The translations under genes were made by a program, and so were the position numbers. Under the pieces are notes generated by a model. The model searched no databases. It worked only from the letters and a program-made list of their open reading frames with translations, and was not told the origin of the DNA. Positions 12,073 to 27,580 of a DNA stretch of 64,000 bases are shown piece by piece. Location: NCBI GenBank assembly GCA_965649825.1, contig OZ287707.1:248001-312000 (forward strand), in the 5' to 3' direction. How positions within the stretch are numbered: position 1 is the stretch's first letter; the number at the start of each line of letters is the position of its first letter. The stretch comes from Penicillus capitatus. Taxonomy: Eukaryota > Chlorophyta.

Positions 12073-14185
12073 ATGTCGACGCTGCCCGGCGACGAGAACC
12101 TCTATCCCATCGCCATTCTCATGTCAGCCTTTGCGTCGCCCTTCGATTCTGAAACGCCATGTCGTGCAGAGACGAACTGAAGAATGACGAGGTTTCCGTC
12201 CGGCTGAACTCCATACGGCGGTTGAGCACCATTGCCCGTGCCCTTGGAGAGGAGCGCACACGGAACGAGCTCATTCCGTTTCTGAACGATTGCAATGACG
12301 ATGAAGACGAGGTGCTCTTAGCAATGGCGAGTGAATTGGGAGACTTCGTGGACTACGTTGGGGGCGAAGACCATGCACACGTGCTGCTTGTTCCCTTAGA
12401 GACACTGTCGACAGTGGAAGAGACCGTCGTACGCGATCGTGCCGTCGAGTCGCTTTGTCGAGTGGGGTCGGTCCTCTCGACCAAGAGCATCTCAGAATTC
12501 TTCATGCCACTCATAAAAGTGCCAGCCACGTGGAATAACGGACGATCATAGAGTGCGTGGTGGATGGGTGTAGAGATTGGCAACGGGGGATTGGTTTACG
12601 GCACGTGTGTCTGCCTGTGGTCTCTTTGCCTCTGCGTATCCCTTTGCTGAAGACAGTATCCGCAGCGAACTGCGATCTGTCTTCGCGGCGATGTGTCATG
12701 ACGATACGCCGATGGTGCGTCGAGCAGCTGCGCAGAATCTGGGGAAGTTCGTGAAGGCTGTGGAGCCAAAGCTCGTCAGTTCAGATCTGCTGCCTCTCTT
12801 TGGTCGACTGACACAGGACGGTGCGTTAGCGGAGGCCGTGATGTGACAGCATGTGGGCATGTATGTGTGCGTGCACTCAGATCAGGATTCGGTGCGACTC
12901 TTAGCGGTGGAGAGTTGCGGGCCCTTTGCTCAAAAACTGGTGGCTGAGGATAACTATCGCATGCTGCTGCCGATTGTTCAGAAACTGGCACAGGTTCGAT
13001 ACAACGAAGGCGAAACCCTTGTTGGAGATAGCGTGGTGTGATCGCGCTGCCAGGATAAATCGTGGCGTGTCCGTTATAGCATAGCCGAAGTTTTGTGTGA
13101 TGTTTCCAAGTCCTTTACGCCAGACATGACCAGGTCACACATACCTTCTCGAATTCTCACTCTTTTGGACGCCGATCGGATGACAGGGATGAATTGACAC
13201 CAGCTTTTGTTCAATTGCTGAAAGATACGGAGCCGGAGGTACGTGTGGCGGCTGCGGGGAAAGTGTCACCCTTCTGCAAATCCCTAGAAGCCAGTCATGT
13301 AGGCACTCTTTGTGATGTGACGTTTCCAATGGGCCGAATACGTGCCGGTATGGATGGATGTAGATCGTTGAGCAGATTGTGCCCTGCGTTAAGGAACTCT
13401 CTTCAGATTCTTCTCAGTATGTCCGGGCCGCGTTGGCGTCTGTCGTGATGGAGCTCGCTCCCAAGCTGGGGAAGCAGCCGACCATTGATTATTTACTACC
13501 CGTTTTTCTGTCTCTGCTGAAAGACATAAGTCCAGACGTCCGTTTGAACGTCTTCAGTAACTTGGATCAAGTCAATTCTGTCATCGGGGTGGAGTTGCTG
13601 GCACAGAGTTTGCTTCCGGCGCTGGAGGAGCTGTCGGAAGACAAGCATTGGCGCGTTCGTCTTGCCGTGATCGAACACATCCCTCTCCTTGCCAGCCAAC
13701 TGGGTCCAGAATTCTTTCAGGAGAAACTGGGCGCTCAGTGTATGAAATGGCTCGAAGATCAAGTCGCGTCGATTCGTGAGGCAGCCACCATTGCCTTACA
13801 GAAAATCGCTAAAGAATTTGGACCCGTTTGGGCGAAAGAGTATCTCGTTCCACAAGTGATCCAAATGATCGAGAATCAACATTACCTCTACCGGATGACC
13901 GTCTTGGTCACCATCTCGATGTTAGCCTTGGTCGTCGATGGCGACGTGGTGCACGGACTGATGCTGCCTGCCATTATCGACTGTGCAAAAGATCCCGTGC
14001 CCAACGTAAAATTCAGCGTCGCTAAGAACCTGCAGAAGATGATGCAGGAATCCGTTTTGGAGAAGACCGCCGTCAGTCAAGTCGTGCAGCCCTGTCTGAA
14101 AGAACTGTCAGAAGATACGGACGTCGATGTTCGATTCTTTGCCTGTCAAGCGCTGAGCACATGTGACAAACTCCTCACTGTTTAA
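12073..14185 (+). CDS. Serine/threonine protein phosphatase 2A scaffold subunit A (PR65), 7 exons
   Basis: CDS join(12073..12122, 12170..12518, 12574..12820, 12881..12993, 13054..13133, 13187..13298, 13364..14185) closes in frame at 590 aa, the normal length of PR65. It begins [19 protein letters not shown] and consists of HEAT repeats throughout. Family-typical blocks include [74 protein letters not shown]-type and [20 protein letters not shown]. This subunit holds the catalytic C and regulatory B subunits of the PP2A holoenzyme in cytosol and nucleus. Introns are 47-65 nt; two carry a CACTCTTT box and two GTGATGTGAC. Every intron preserves alignment to the family, so the model is firm. Confidence 0.95.
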
Positions 14186-14386
14186 ACGCATTCAGACAAA
14201 GGGTGAAAGAGTGATGGATCGATGCCCGTCACCAGAGCACAGGACGATGAGCCGTGCTCAGTCTGTAACTGTGAGAGCGTCTTTCATAACAACAGACGCG
14301 CCGAAACAGTTCATTAAACCTTTCAGTTTAGGGCAACAGTCAGTTAATCAGGATCGGTGTCTGTACACGGCCGACCACGCCTATGC

Positions 14387-17320
14387 TTACAGTAGTGCCA
14401 GATTTGGATCTGGAACGCCTTCTGGGACTTCGCCGACGGGAACGGCATCGGTGATCTGCAACGTCCCGCTGTCTGTTTGTCCCCAATGCACGATGTAGGT
14501 CACATTTGTAATCGGATGCATAAACTCCTCTTGGCCGATTTGAATCTCGACCTACAGGGGGATCGTGTCAAAAGGCCAAAAACAGAGCCGTAGACTTACG
14601 GTTGATCCGTCCGTGAAAGGAATGTGCATGACAGAAACGCCGCCGGCGCGCAGAGCTTCGATCTCGGCGCTGCGGGCAATGTTGAGGAAAACCTCTTCCA
14701 ATGTGGTCAATGACAAATGGATGTCGCCGATGCCAAGTTGTTCCTGATCCTTCTCTAGCCCCTCTAAGAAATCCGGCAACACAGATTCCTTCTCGCGTGG
14801 GATGAGGTAAGTGATATAAGCGCGATTCTCTTCGCGCGGTTGCAGACCGAGAGCCTTCGCAAAGAACGCCTTGATCTTGTCGGTGCTGTCTTTCTCCTGC
14901 ATCTGCGAAGTGGAGCCGACTTTCGTGGAGACCGAGATGGCATAACCGGCACCAAATTTCTGTTTCAGTCGAATACTGCTGCCGATGGCGCGGACATTGC
15001 CACGTGCCATGATGCAGATGCGGTCGCCCAGGATGTCTGCTTCTTCCATAGAATGCGTCGTCAGCACGATGGCTCGACCCGGTTTCGCCGCTTCGATGAT
15101 ATCCCAGACGTAGCGACGGGAGATGGGGTCCATCCCTGTCGTCGGTTCATCGAGGAAGACGATTTTGGGATCGCCTAAGAGGGCAATGGCAACGGACAAT
15201 CGTCTCTTCATCCCACCACTGTAGGTTCCTGCCCTCTGTCCCGAGGCGTAAGTCAAGGCGACTTTGTCCAGCAGAGACGTAGCTTCGCCCTTTACGTGTC
15301 CAATCGGAATGCCCTTTACTAAACCAAAGATCCAGAGATGTTCCATTGCTGTCAAGGATCGCCAGAGAACGTCAAACTGAGGACAGACGCCCATCATGGA
15401 ACGGATCTTGTCCATGCCACCCGGTTCCGTGATGGAGGATCCGTAGAGAAAAGCAGCGCCTCCGTTTGGCGGCAGAACACCCGTCAAGCAGTTAATCGTT
15501 GTGGTCTTGCCCGCTCCGTTGGGACCCAACAGACAGAAAAGCTCTCCCTCGTCGATGGAAAACCAGTTACCCTTGATGGCAAAGAAATCACGGCCGAAGC
15601 GTTTCTGCAAACCGAAGAGCTCCATGGCGCGACCCTGTGTCACGGGCTGCCCTTCGGCATCCATCGATTCCTGCATATGCTTAATCTCTTGCTGCACGTC
15701 TTCATCAATCTCTCGGGTCACATCATCATATGTTCTCAGCATTTTGAAGAGGTTGTGCCTGAGGCCTTTGACTTTGTAGCCCCAGTAACGCGGATCGATC
15801 AGGTAGAAAGGATGCAGCCGCACACCGTACTCGTTGGGGATGACTCTTTCGATGTAGGCCGCCAGCGTCACGTAGCCCAGAAACAGCACCAGCAGGATCC
15901 ATAGGATGTGCCCCACTGGCATCACACAACTGCAGTCGATATAATCATCACTGTTCGCCGCTTCCACCTCGCACTCCTCATCACCGTCTTCGTCCCGACA
16001 GTAGGAGAATCTCTGCGAGAATGTCAGTCCATCGTTTTCCGAATTGGACGTGGCCTGGGTCAAATCACCGACGCCCTTCATAAAGACGTTCCAGGGCAGC
16101 ATCGTAAAGATCACGGTCAACGGCATCAGTTTGTTAAAGTACTCTGAACTGTAAGGTATGTCAAACTGAATCACCGTGTACGTCATCCATCCCAGGACGA
16201 AGACCATGAAACCGAACATCGTCGCTATGACCACTTTATTGATCAGCGCAGAGAAGACGAATCCGATCCCCACCATCGACAGCTGGAAGAGAAAGAGCAT
16301 CAAAAAGATCAGCACGAAACTGTTCTCCAGAAAGAACTTGAATTGGAAGATGCAGCCAAAGGCGATGTTGAGAAGACTGGTAAAGATGTTAAGGAAGATT
16401 TCCCAGACAGCCCAGGAGGCCCAGTAAGAAGAGTCCAGCATCCCCATCGTCCTCAATGCCTGTTTCATGCCGCTTTGCTTCTCGGCAACCATGGCGTTCA
16501 TTTGCGTGACCACGCCAAACATATTGGCTGCAAAGAGGAACGGACCGAGCAGTGTACCGGCGACAGAATTCGTGACGAATGCTGGATGCGGCCACTCTTT
16601 GTAGGACACACTCCATTCGATCTCCTCATCCGATGCGATCGTCCCGTTCTTCATCATGTGATGCACAGCGACGGCTCGTTGGATGGCATTCTGCAAAGGA
16701 ATCTGGAAAAAGAAGTTGGGATCCTGAAAATCGTCTTTGAAATATTTCACAGTCGAATTCGTCTGCAGCGTAAAATCGATCCATTTCATATCGTTGCTCA
16801 CATTAAAGTGCACAGCGCCCAATGCACGTTCAGGATTAGCGAGAAACCATTGATTGATCTTATCACGGTCGTCAAAGTACTCGACACGGTCTTGAGGAAT
16901 GGGCGGGTCGTTCTTTGTGCGTATAAAGTCGACGATAGAGTGAATCGTCTCGAGGGCGTCTGCATGCGGTACGTCGTCCGATGCCGTGACGGAATATAGA
17001 AAGTTAAGGCAGTCGCCTCGGATGTAGAGGTCTTCTTCGCATCGCGGGATATCTGTAACGGCTTCGGCTTTCGGATGACGTCGCACTTTGGTGTCTTCGG
17101 TAGCGCGTTCGTTTGCCTGTAGCGCTTTGTCGATGAGCCAGACCAGCAGAAGGAAGATGAAGGGAGCGGCGAGACGGACGAGTGTTGCTTTCCAGTTACG
17201 CCACGAGACAAGGACGTTCTTCCAGAAGAGAGCGCGAAACTGTTGCTGAAATCGCTGCGACCAATCAGTGTGCACGCGTTCCGTCTTGAGAGTACGTTTG
17301 GCGTCTTCCATGCTGCGCAC
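14387..17320 (-). CDS. ABC transporter, A subfamily, half-size (plant ATH/ABCA2-like)
   Basis: CDS complement(join(14387..14551, 14600..17320)), 961 aa: one membrane domain plus one nucleotide-binding domain. An N-terminal span lies at residues about 46-63, a large extracytoplasmic loop at 70-260, and a cluster of spans at about 265-500. The NBD has Walker A GPNGAGKTT (residue ~595), the signature YSGGMKRRLS (~700) and Walker B VFLDEPTTGMDP (~718), with TTHSMEEAD as H-loop. A 48-nt intron (14552-14599) restores a C-terminus with VHWGQTDSGTL and PDPNLALL, like the tail of plant ATH half transporters; unspliced, the frame would stop 12 codons past the donor. Lipid transport is the family role. 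Homodimerisation is likely, since half transporters need two NBDs. Start could also be Met at 17311. Confidence 0.92.
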
Positions 17321-17432
17321 AGTACGATGGCCTTGGAGACGAGACTCCTCAAGAGGATTGTGTCAATTGCGTAATCCTCAGCTGAAATGAGACAAACAAG
17401 GAAAAAGATGATGTACGACGGAATTGAGCGAC

Positions 17433-18432
17433 ATGCAGCTTCGTGCACGTTCACCTCTGAAAGAAATGCTGATGCGGATAGCGCCACGTGGAACAGACGC
17501 TGTCGGATCAAACTGGACGGCTAGGCGACGAATCGCTGGTATCGTGTTTGGACAGTCAAAAGGGATGTCAGCGTTGGAGGAGCTGCAGGAAGAGAAGAGA
17601 CGCGCAGTGTTGGAAACGACGACGAAAACGGGTCAGTATTCGACCATGACAGACTCAGAATCCACTTTGCCTTGCTCTAGTGGACCGGATCGACTACACT
17701 CGGCCACTGAAGATCGTCAACTATCCAGACCCACGATTACGACTGCCGAATGCCAAGATTGGTCTTCCTGCCGAAGGGATCGAAGCATTGGCCAAAGATA
17801 TGTTCGAGATGATGTACCAGTGCGTGGATTCTGTTGGGAATGTGTGAGATGCGTGGACTTTGCCGAAGCTGTGTTCTGTAGAGATGATGGCATTGGACTG
17901 GCGGCGCCGCAAGTCGGTGTCAATATTCAGATGATGGTTTTCAATCCGCAGGGCGAAGAGGCCAAGGGCGATCCGACTCAGGAAGTGGTCTTAGTCAATC
18001 CACGACTGCTGAGCACCAGCAAGACTGTGAATTTCTACGAAGAAGGCTGTCTCTCCTTTTATCATCCCACCAAAATTGTGGGCGCCGTCCAAGTGTGACC
18101 TCACTCTTTCGATAAGTCAATCCGTTCTGCGTCCTCGATGATCGTAGAGACCGGCGAGCATCAAAGTCAAGGCACGGAATCTGAAAGGAGAGAAAGTCAC
18201 GCTTTCACTCGATGGCTTAGCTGCCAGAATCTTTCAGCACGAATTTGACCATCTCCAAGTAAAGAATGAAGATTGAGCATGGCTAGGTGGCTGATTGAGA
18301 TGACAGGGGGTTCTATTCTTTGACCGGATGGCGCCAGATGTCTTGGATACGCTGCGTCCCGATCTGCGTCGGTACGAGGAGGAATACCATCAGCACCATC
18401 CAGAAGTCCATTTCGAGCGTCTCTTTTCTTAG
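17433..18432 (+). CDS. Peptide deformylase, 5 exons, probably organellar
   Basis: CDS join(17433..17631, 17681..17819, 17882..18092, 18148..18258, 18307..18432), 261 aa. All three metal-site motifs are present: GIGLAAPQ (motif 1), EGCLS (motif 2, metal-ligand Cys) and QHEFDHL (motif 3, HExxH). Together with LKIVNYPDPRLR they define a type I-like deformylase, which removes formyl from initiator methionine of organelle-made proteins. The 5' exon encodes a basic, Arg-rich leader (MQLRARSPLKEMLMRIAPRG) consistent with mitochondrial or plastid import; I infer this from composition. Introns are 48-62 nt. Met codons at 17469 and 17475 are alternative starts. Confidence 0.9.
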
Positions 18433-18513
18433 AAAGGCCGCCACTTGGATAAAATGCGTCTTGTTGCATTTGGGTCGCCATTGAAGGCGTTAGCCTGTCT
18501 TTGTTCGACCATC

Positions 18514-21082
18514 ATGTCGTTCAATTCTCCCTTGGCATTTTTGTTGTTCACTGTGGTGTCGCTCTGCGCCATCGAGGCCAAAGAGGACGTCGTTGTTAGC
18601 GAGATCCAGCGAGAAGTAGGTGGACCTGTTTGCCTCAACGACGCGACGTTTTTCTGACGCGTGTCGACCGACAGCACCCTGCTCTCGTACATACACAGCA
18701 CCCGACTGAAACACGCTCTCGTGATGTCAGATCGATTTGAGCAAGAGCTACGTCGAAGTGTTGACAAAAATTCGATTCCGCGTCGACACTGCAGCATCCT
18801 TCTCACAATTCGTCATATGCTCCAAGAAACGCACAGCAAACCATGAAGCTTACTTCAAGGCACATACCCAGTAGTTATCACATGCCTTTCATGAGAGATG
18901 GCTGGCATTAGGCTGTGTTCGGGGACAGGCCAGACGGAGATGAACTGACGACTGTGCCGATAGATAGGAGAGTGCATACGGATATGCCAGAGAGTGTGCT
19001 ATGCAAAGGAATACGATTACCTGAAGCGTCAAGGCGACGTGATGAGGATCTGCATCTTCGCATCAAGGCTGTCTACACCGAGATATTGCATCCTTTACCC
19101 GAGACCGTTCGTCAGAATGAGGGACAGAAGATGATGTACCGTGACAATCTGTATGTCCTGCTCCCTTACACAGTCCAGTTCGAGATGACGACGGTTTGGC
19201 CAGAGTCGTGCACGATGGGATGTCTCAATAGAGTGCGTATCCTGTAGGTGGTCACACCAAAGGCAGAGGTGCTGTCCAAAACGATGACGGAGCCCTTTCA
19301 GCAGAGGGAAGAGAAATTGGTATATGGACCGTACAACGACATTCCTCCTTTCAAACTTCAGCCCCTCGCTGTGCATTTCGCCCAAGACGCTCTCTTTGCA
19401 ACGGTGCTGTCCCATCACCTCCTCCGCTGCACATTGTGGGACGGGTGTGACGATTTAGGCGATCCAGGTGGTGAAGGAAGTGCAGGTCTCGCTCTGGGGC
19501 AACATCTATGTCGAAGAAAACTACGAAATCGTACATCCTTCCGCCTTCTCTGTTTTCACGGTCTCCTGCGCCGTCCATGTCTCAGGAGAATACAGGGGCG
19601 AAGTTGAAAGGCGTATGGTCACGTCTGGACTACGCAAACAACCCGTCACCTCGAGATGCCGTCATCCGGGTATCCGAACCTGCTCTCCCTCACGCATGGT
19701 TGACATGATGACCCACTGGACGCAGGAATTTCTGGCCGAGGTTCCACGCAATGCAGATTCTATGTACTACAACGATGCGATCGGCAATATCTCGACATCC
19801 GTCATCAGTCCGACATCAAAATCGGTATCTCCATCCCCTACCCCTCTCTTACGCATGACATCTCGCCTTTTAGCTGATGGCGGTGCTCAAACCACGTTAT
19901 CCCTTGTTCGGAGGATGGAAAACAAAATTCCGATTCGGTAGATTCGCCTTTGAACCAAACCGTTACTGATGGATATCGCACATCTCTAGGATACAGTGTC
20001 CCACTCTTCGGTGTCTTGCTGCATCAAGGGAACGGCAAACACGTGTTGGCGTTTGATTACTTTCCCTCTATCTCCAAGCTCGTCATACGGGACTACGAAC
20101 TGAGAGTAGCTGTCGATAACACATCTCCTCCAGATCTGCTGAAGCGTGCGACGCCCAGGTGGTCTTGCCAGATGGATCGTCCGAGATCACACATGATATC
20201 CCTTTCGAAGTGGAAAGCATGTTCGATACCAAACACTGGTACTTTGATTACGTGGGACGTCCAGTCCTGGTCCTTCGCAAGCGGAATGTCGTCCCACACT
20301 ACAACGCAGCTGTTCACGTACAGTATCGTCCGACATTCATGGCAGTCTATCGCAAGATCCTGCTCTTCATAACAAGTCACGATCCCAATGCCTTGCCAAC
20401 TCTCAACACGTGTCTGTCCAGCTGTGTTCTGCGTGTTTGCTTCGATCATCGTTTTTCTGCGAATGGATTTCGAGATCGTGGGTCACAAGGAAGAGAATCG
20501 GGAGAAGATCCAGACGGTTCTCCGTCGAATGAAAGGACTCTTCAAGGAACACCAATCCAATCTGGACGAACTGCGATCGTGCATAGCCCAGATGAAGAAC
20601 AACCATACGGCGAACAAGACAAAGGACTTGAAGAACAAGATCGAATCGAGGCTAAAGAAAATTGAATCGCAGGTGATGCTCTCACACAATTTACCATCAT
20701 CAGGATCGTGGATGTCACACTTTTGCAGTTGGAGGAGTGTGTTACCTCACTCAAGGCGGCGCAGTTCAGCAAGCTTGAAGATATGATGGAGCTGACGACC
20801 AAAGCGAAGGAACTGCAAGTCCGATCTCTTTCTGTACGAGACTCGCCCATCTCACTCTTCCGTTTGTGTGACCATGAAGAGTCAATGCTTTAAGCTCTAT
20901 AACAAATTGGCGGGACTGTTAGAGACGAAGGCGCACAAAAAGGTGTGCTGCTGTTCCTCTGTCTCTTGTTGCTGACGGTTGGTTGATAGGACATCGAGTC
21001 GGAGATCCAGCCGCTCGAGAAATTTGTGTCCCATCTGTCGGACGGCGTGCAGGATTCACGCTATAGTTTATCCCTTTCTTGA
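18514..21082 (+). CDS. OST1: Ribophorin I, oligosaccharyltransferase subunit (OST1), multi-exon
   Basis: The N-terminus MSFNSPLAFLLFTVVSLCA is a signal peptide ending before EAKEDVVV. Exons downstream give the luminal ribophorin I domain: SYVEVLTKIRFRVDT, then YTEILHPLPETVRQNEGQK, VSLWGNIYVEENYEI, MYYNDAIGNISTSVI and RYPLFGGWKTKF, with FDYVGRPVLVLRKRN later. A transmembrane segment lies near 20400-20460. A cytosolic helical tail follows (DVTLLQLEECVTSLKAAQ), ending SLSLS-stop at 21082. It is a non-catalytic ER-membrane subunit that holds substrate for N-glycosylation by OST. About ten introns are implied by frame changes, for example 20673-20702. Exact junctions in 18618-19000 and 19860-20160 were not fully resolved. 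The gene ends only 85 bp before MCM6. Confidence 0.86.
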
Positions 21083-21167
21083 TCTCGGCCATCGATGCGG
21101 TCGACACTAGATGAGATTTAAGAGTCCCGATTTCGCATTTCGATTTCTGACGATTTTTCTCGCGCCA

Positions 21168-24264
<3,097 letters not shown>

Positions 24265-24306
24265 ACGGAAAACATCGCAGCAATACTCAATAGACGGGAT
24301 ACGTGC

Positions 24307-25201
24307 TCATACACCAAATCTCTGCTGTGTCTGCCAGAATCGACCCAACGTGGCAGAGAACTGCGAAAATCGAAGGGTGTTTAGTGGACCCAAGTAATAG
24401 ATTTCACTAAATCTGGAATGCCATGGAGGACAAAAAGCAAGACTGAACACAGGACCCGTCACACAGATGATGTCTGGCTCCAAAACAGCCGCCTCGCCGA
24501 ACACAGCCGCCATCTCATTTCTGAGCATCTCCATCGACAGATCCGTGCTCCAGTACTGATCCACATCATCGAGGCCCCGATAGCCCTGTCTCTTATTCTC
24601 TTGAATCTCTGGGTAAGACGCAGCCTGTAACAGAGGGGAGAGCGAGTCTCCTCTGCTCAAGAAATGCACGACCTGTGTTCCTTTCTCTGCACAACGCCAT
24701 ACAGACGACCGATGGAAAGAGTGGTATCGTACGTTTCTCAGCAGACATTGTCTGCTTTTCTATAGGCGTCCATCCTGATGTGCCCGTAACGCACAGTTCT
24801 GGACACTCTTCTCGCACACGATGCACGATGGCATCACTCTTTTCTTTGAGAACGCCTAAGAACCATAGATACGATGCTCTGGGAGCAAGGACCAAAGGTC
24901 AGTGACCATTAGGATCGAACATAAAGATATATTCGAGGCCCATGTTCAGACACCAACACAGCAATTCCACCACAGCCGAAGTCTCTGTGCTGGTCAATTG
25001 GGGCTGGGACACAACAAGGGTCATCTTTTTCAAAGCTACCGGTTTCCGTCCAGTATGATTCGAACAGGAGCTCCCCGTCGATCGCAGGACATACACAGAT
25101 ACCAATGCCCACAGTCGTCGCATCAGGCCAATCACGATCAACAGAAAACACAGGAGGCCTCTGCTGACCCATCTCAGCAGCCCGGAGGTGAGATACGCCA
25201 T
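24307..25201 (-). CDS. NUS1/NgBR-like subunit of dehydrodolichyl diphosphate synthase
   Basis: It starts at ATG 25201 (MAYLTSGLLRWVSRGLL) with one hydrophobic membrane segment (residues about 8-35). It continues through LTLVVSQPQLTSTE-like sequence and VVELLCWCLNMGLEYIFMFD, the NgBR fold equivalent of the cis-prenyltransferase core. A short intron (about 30 nt near 24885-24912) leads to SYLWFLGVLKEKSDAIV. The last exon has EPDIICVTGPVFSLAF, PPWHSRFSEIYYLGP and FWQTQQRFGV-stop, containing the C-terminal RxG motif (RFG) that completes the active site of the partner enzyme. It acts in the ER in dolichol synthesis, which suits the OST1 gene nearby, although the linkage may be chance. Intron junctions are tentative. 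Confidence 0.82.
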
Positions 25202-25259
25202 AGAAAGGCAATGGGTGCCGTACAGTCCGTTAACGTTTCTTGATCGACCGTGCTTAGTT

Positions 25260-26627
25260 ATGGCCCGTTTCTTACGGAGATGCGCTTTGACTCTAAGGCA
25301 ATCGGCCAAAGGCCGATCGCTGGTGCAGAGAGAAGTGGACACCGTGTTGCCGCTTTGTCAGGGCGACTGTCGACGAACTCTGTCGACGAGAGTCCTGTTC
25401 TCTGAAGTGCACAGGGCAGAGGAAGGACCACGCGTGCTGGATGGACGCCGTGGCGCTGCCCTCTGGCTTGAAGAGCTTCAGCCCAAAGTCCAGTACATCT
25501 CACGCGTTCTCAACAGACCCCCACGTCTCTCCGTTGTCCTGGTCGGCAATCGACCCGATTCGCAACTCTACGTCCAACGCAAGGCCGAGACCTGTCAAGA
25601 AGTGCATGCATTTCTCGATGTCATCGCCAAGCGAATGACACGATCATGAACAGGTCGGGGTCGAGGTCGAGACACTGCGACTGGCGACGACCTCGACACA
25701 GGAAGAGTTAGAGAGGACGGTCCGTGCGACCTGCGAGAATCCCGAAGTCGACGGCGTGTTGATTCAGCTACCCTTGCCTCCACACATGGACGAGGACTCC
25801 ATGACCAATGCCCTGGATCCATGGAAAGATGTCGATGGCGTGCATCCTGTCAACATGGGGTCGGAGCATAAAGAGTGAGAAAAGTGTGATAAATGTTCGC
25901 GTGTAGGCATATGCTGATGCGTGGACACTGTCCAAGATTTGTTTCGTGCACTGCACTCGGCTGCATGCATCTGATGAAGCTGAACGGTATCGAAATTGAG
26001 AACAAGACGGCTGTGGTGGTGGGCGACTCAAACTGCGTCGGCATTCCGCTCTCCGTTCTGCTGCGAAATGAAAACGCTGCTATTGTCTCGGTCTGTCACG
26101 GAATTAGCTACAAAGAGTGGGCATCTCGACTGCAGCCACTTAGCGTGTCGTGGATGCATGGATGGGTGTGTAGGTTGTTTGAAGATCCGGAGAGGATTCA
26201 GCAAAGTCGTGTCGAGGCCGATACCTGCAATCCAGCTTTGCCAGGTCCCATCGATCGATGGAGCATCGATTCCATGGAAAAGCACGACGCCCAATGTCCC
26301 ATCGAGCGCAACGTCCATCTGCCGAGCATCACGAGCACAGCAGATATCTTGATTGTCGCGGTTGGCTGGCCAAAGCTCGTGAAACGTCACTGGGTAAAAC
26401 GCGGAGCCGTTGTCCTTGATGTCGGCATCAATGTCATTCCCAACAAAACTGGCCGACCCAAACGCAAAGCCCGTATCGCAGGAGATGTCGATTTTGACGA
26501 GGTATCTCATGTGGCCTCTGCCATTTCACCTGTACCTGGAGGGATCGGACCTATGACCATTGCAGCCGTTGTCCATAACACCCTTCAGGCGGCGCGCTGG
26601 AAAATGGACCGAACATCCGTGCCTTAG
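25260..26627 (+). CDS. Methylenetetrahydrofolate dehydrogenase / methenyltetrahydrofolate cyclohydrolase (FolD-type), multi-exon
   Basis: This bifunctional one-carbon enzyme converts 5,10-methylene-THF to 10-formyl-THF with NAD(P). It begins MARFLRRCALTLRQSAKGR, a basic leader suggesting mitochondrial import. The catalytic region has SVVLVGNRPDSQLYVQRK with the active-site Lys. A 52-nt intron (25602-25653) joins this to GVEVETLRL, then VDGVLIQLPLPPHM and DVDGVHPVNMG. A 32-nt intron (25875-25906) precedes ALGCMHLMK and the nucleotide-binding AVVVGDSNCVGIPLSVLL. Another intron in 26098-26310 leads to ADILIVAVGWP, GAVVLDVGIN, GDVDF and PVPGGIGPMT. No formyl-THF synthetase domain follows. One of the shortest introns in the window lies in this gene. 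Confidence 0.93.
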
Positions 26628-26711
26628 TTGCAAAATCTCTTCAAAATCTCTTCGAATGTACTTGTTACAGGCATGCGTTCAAATCCCCGTTCTTGAGGGA
26701 CACCAACCACA

Positions 26712-27458
26712 TTACTGAGTGGTCGGCTGAGAGGTATCGGCCGCCGGCGGATCGTTTACCGTATTTGTGACGTCCGTTGCAACCCCGGTCGAGCCGAAAC
26801 CCGCTTCGCCACGCTCCGTCTCGTCGAGTTCTTCGACAACTTCCACTTCGGGCGTTCGGATCACTTCGATTACGAGTTGCGCCACACGGTCGCCTCGCTT
26901 CACTATCCACCACAACGGCGTATGGACTCGTGTTCTGGCCAAAAGAGCGACGCCGTATGGGGTTACCTTTGAATTCGGTATCCGAGTGGTTAAAGAGGCA
27001 GACGCCGACCGGTCCGCGATAGTCGCCGTCGATGACGCCTCCGCCGACACCGATGCCAGATTTCACAGCGAGACCGGAACGCGGAGCAATTCTGCCGTAG
27101 GTTCCGTCGGGCAAGGCGACAGCAATGTCGGTCTGGACCAGCATCCGTCCACGTGGCGGAATCGCATAGTCGTTGGCACTGCGAGCACACACGTGCGTCA
27201 CGAACAGCGTCGAGCAATAGGAGCGCACCTGGCAATATCATATCCCGCTGCTTGACTTGAGCCGCGCTTTGGCGCTACGGCGTTCTCGGAGAGGAGCTTG
27301 ACTGAGAGTTTGACGTTCTTCGGTCGACTGGGCGACACGACTTTGCGTTTCTTCGTGCTGCTCGTTTCTTTGGACGCCGAACGGGTCGTCGGATCGGTCG
27401 GATGGAGGGATGCCTTTTTGCCTGGAGAAATGGAAGCGGCTTTCGAAACAGACGACAT
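26712..27458 (-). CDS. Deoxyuridine 5'-triphosphate nucleotidohydrolase (dUTPase), 3 exons
   Basis: CDS complement(join(26712..26902, 26967..27178, 27229..27458)), 210 aa. All five trimeric-dUTPase motifs are present: AAGYDIAS (1), APRSGLAVK (2), [12 protein letters not shown] (3), GDRVAQLV (4) and [11 protein letters not shown] (5). It hydrolyses dUTP to dUMP, keeping uracil out of DNA and feeding dTMP synthesis. The N-terminal 65 residues are Ser/Lys-rich with KKRK, possibly a nuclear or organellar targeting segment. Introns of 50 and 64 nt preserve motif continuity (AAGYDIA-SANDY and FK-VKRGDR). Start at 27458 (MSSVSKAAS); ATG 27512 is an alternative. The acidic tail after motif 5 is not part of the fold. 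Confidence 0.94.
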
Positions 27459-27580
27459 GGCAACGGCGAAGACCTTCGAATAGATATTCGGCGATCGAGA
27501 AAGACAAGACATGTCACATCTACACCGCCTTTTCGTTTCCCTGTCACAAATCATGACCATTGAGCAATATCAACGTGCAT

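Noticed and set aside
14552-14599. Direct stop of the ABCA gene at 14552 (922-aa product)
   Set aside because: A consensus 48-nt intron is present, and splicing restores a C-terminus matching the plant ATH tail.
26641-26690. tRNA-like GTTCAAATCCCC T-loop sequence
   Set aside because: No acceptor stem, D-loop or anticodon arm can be built upstream in either orientation.
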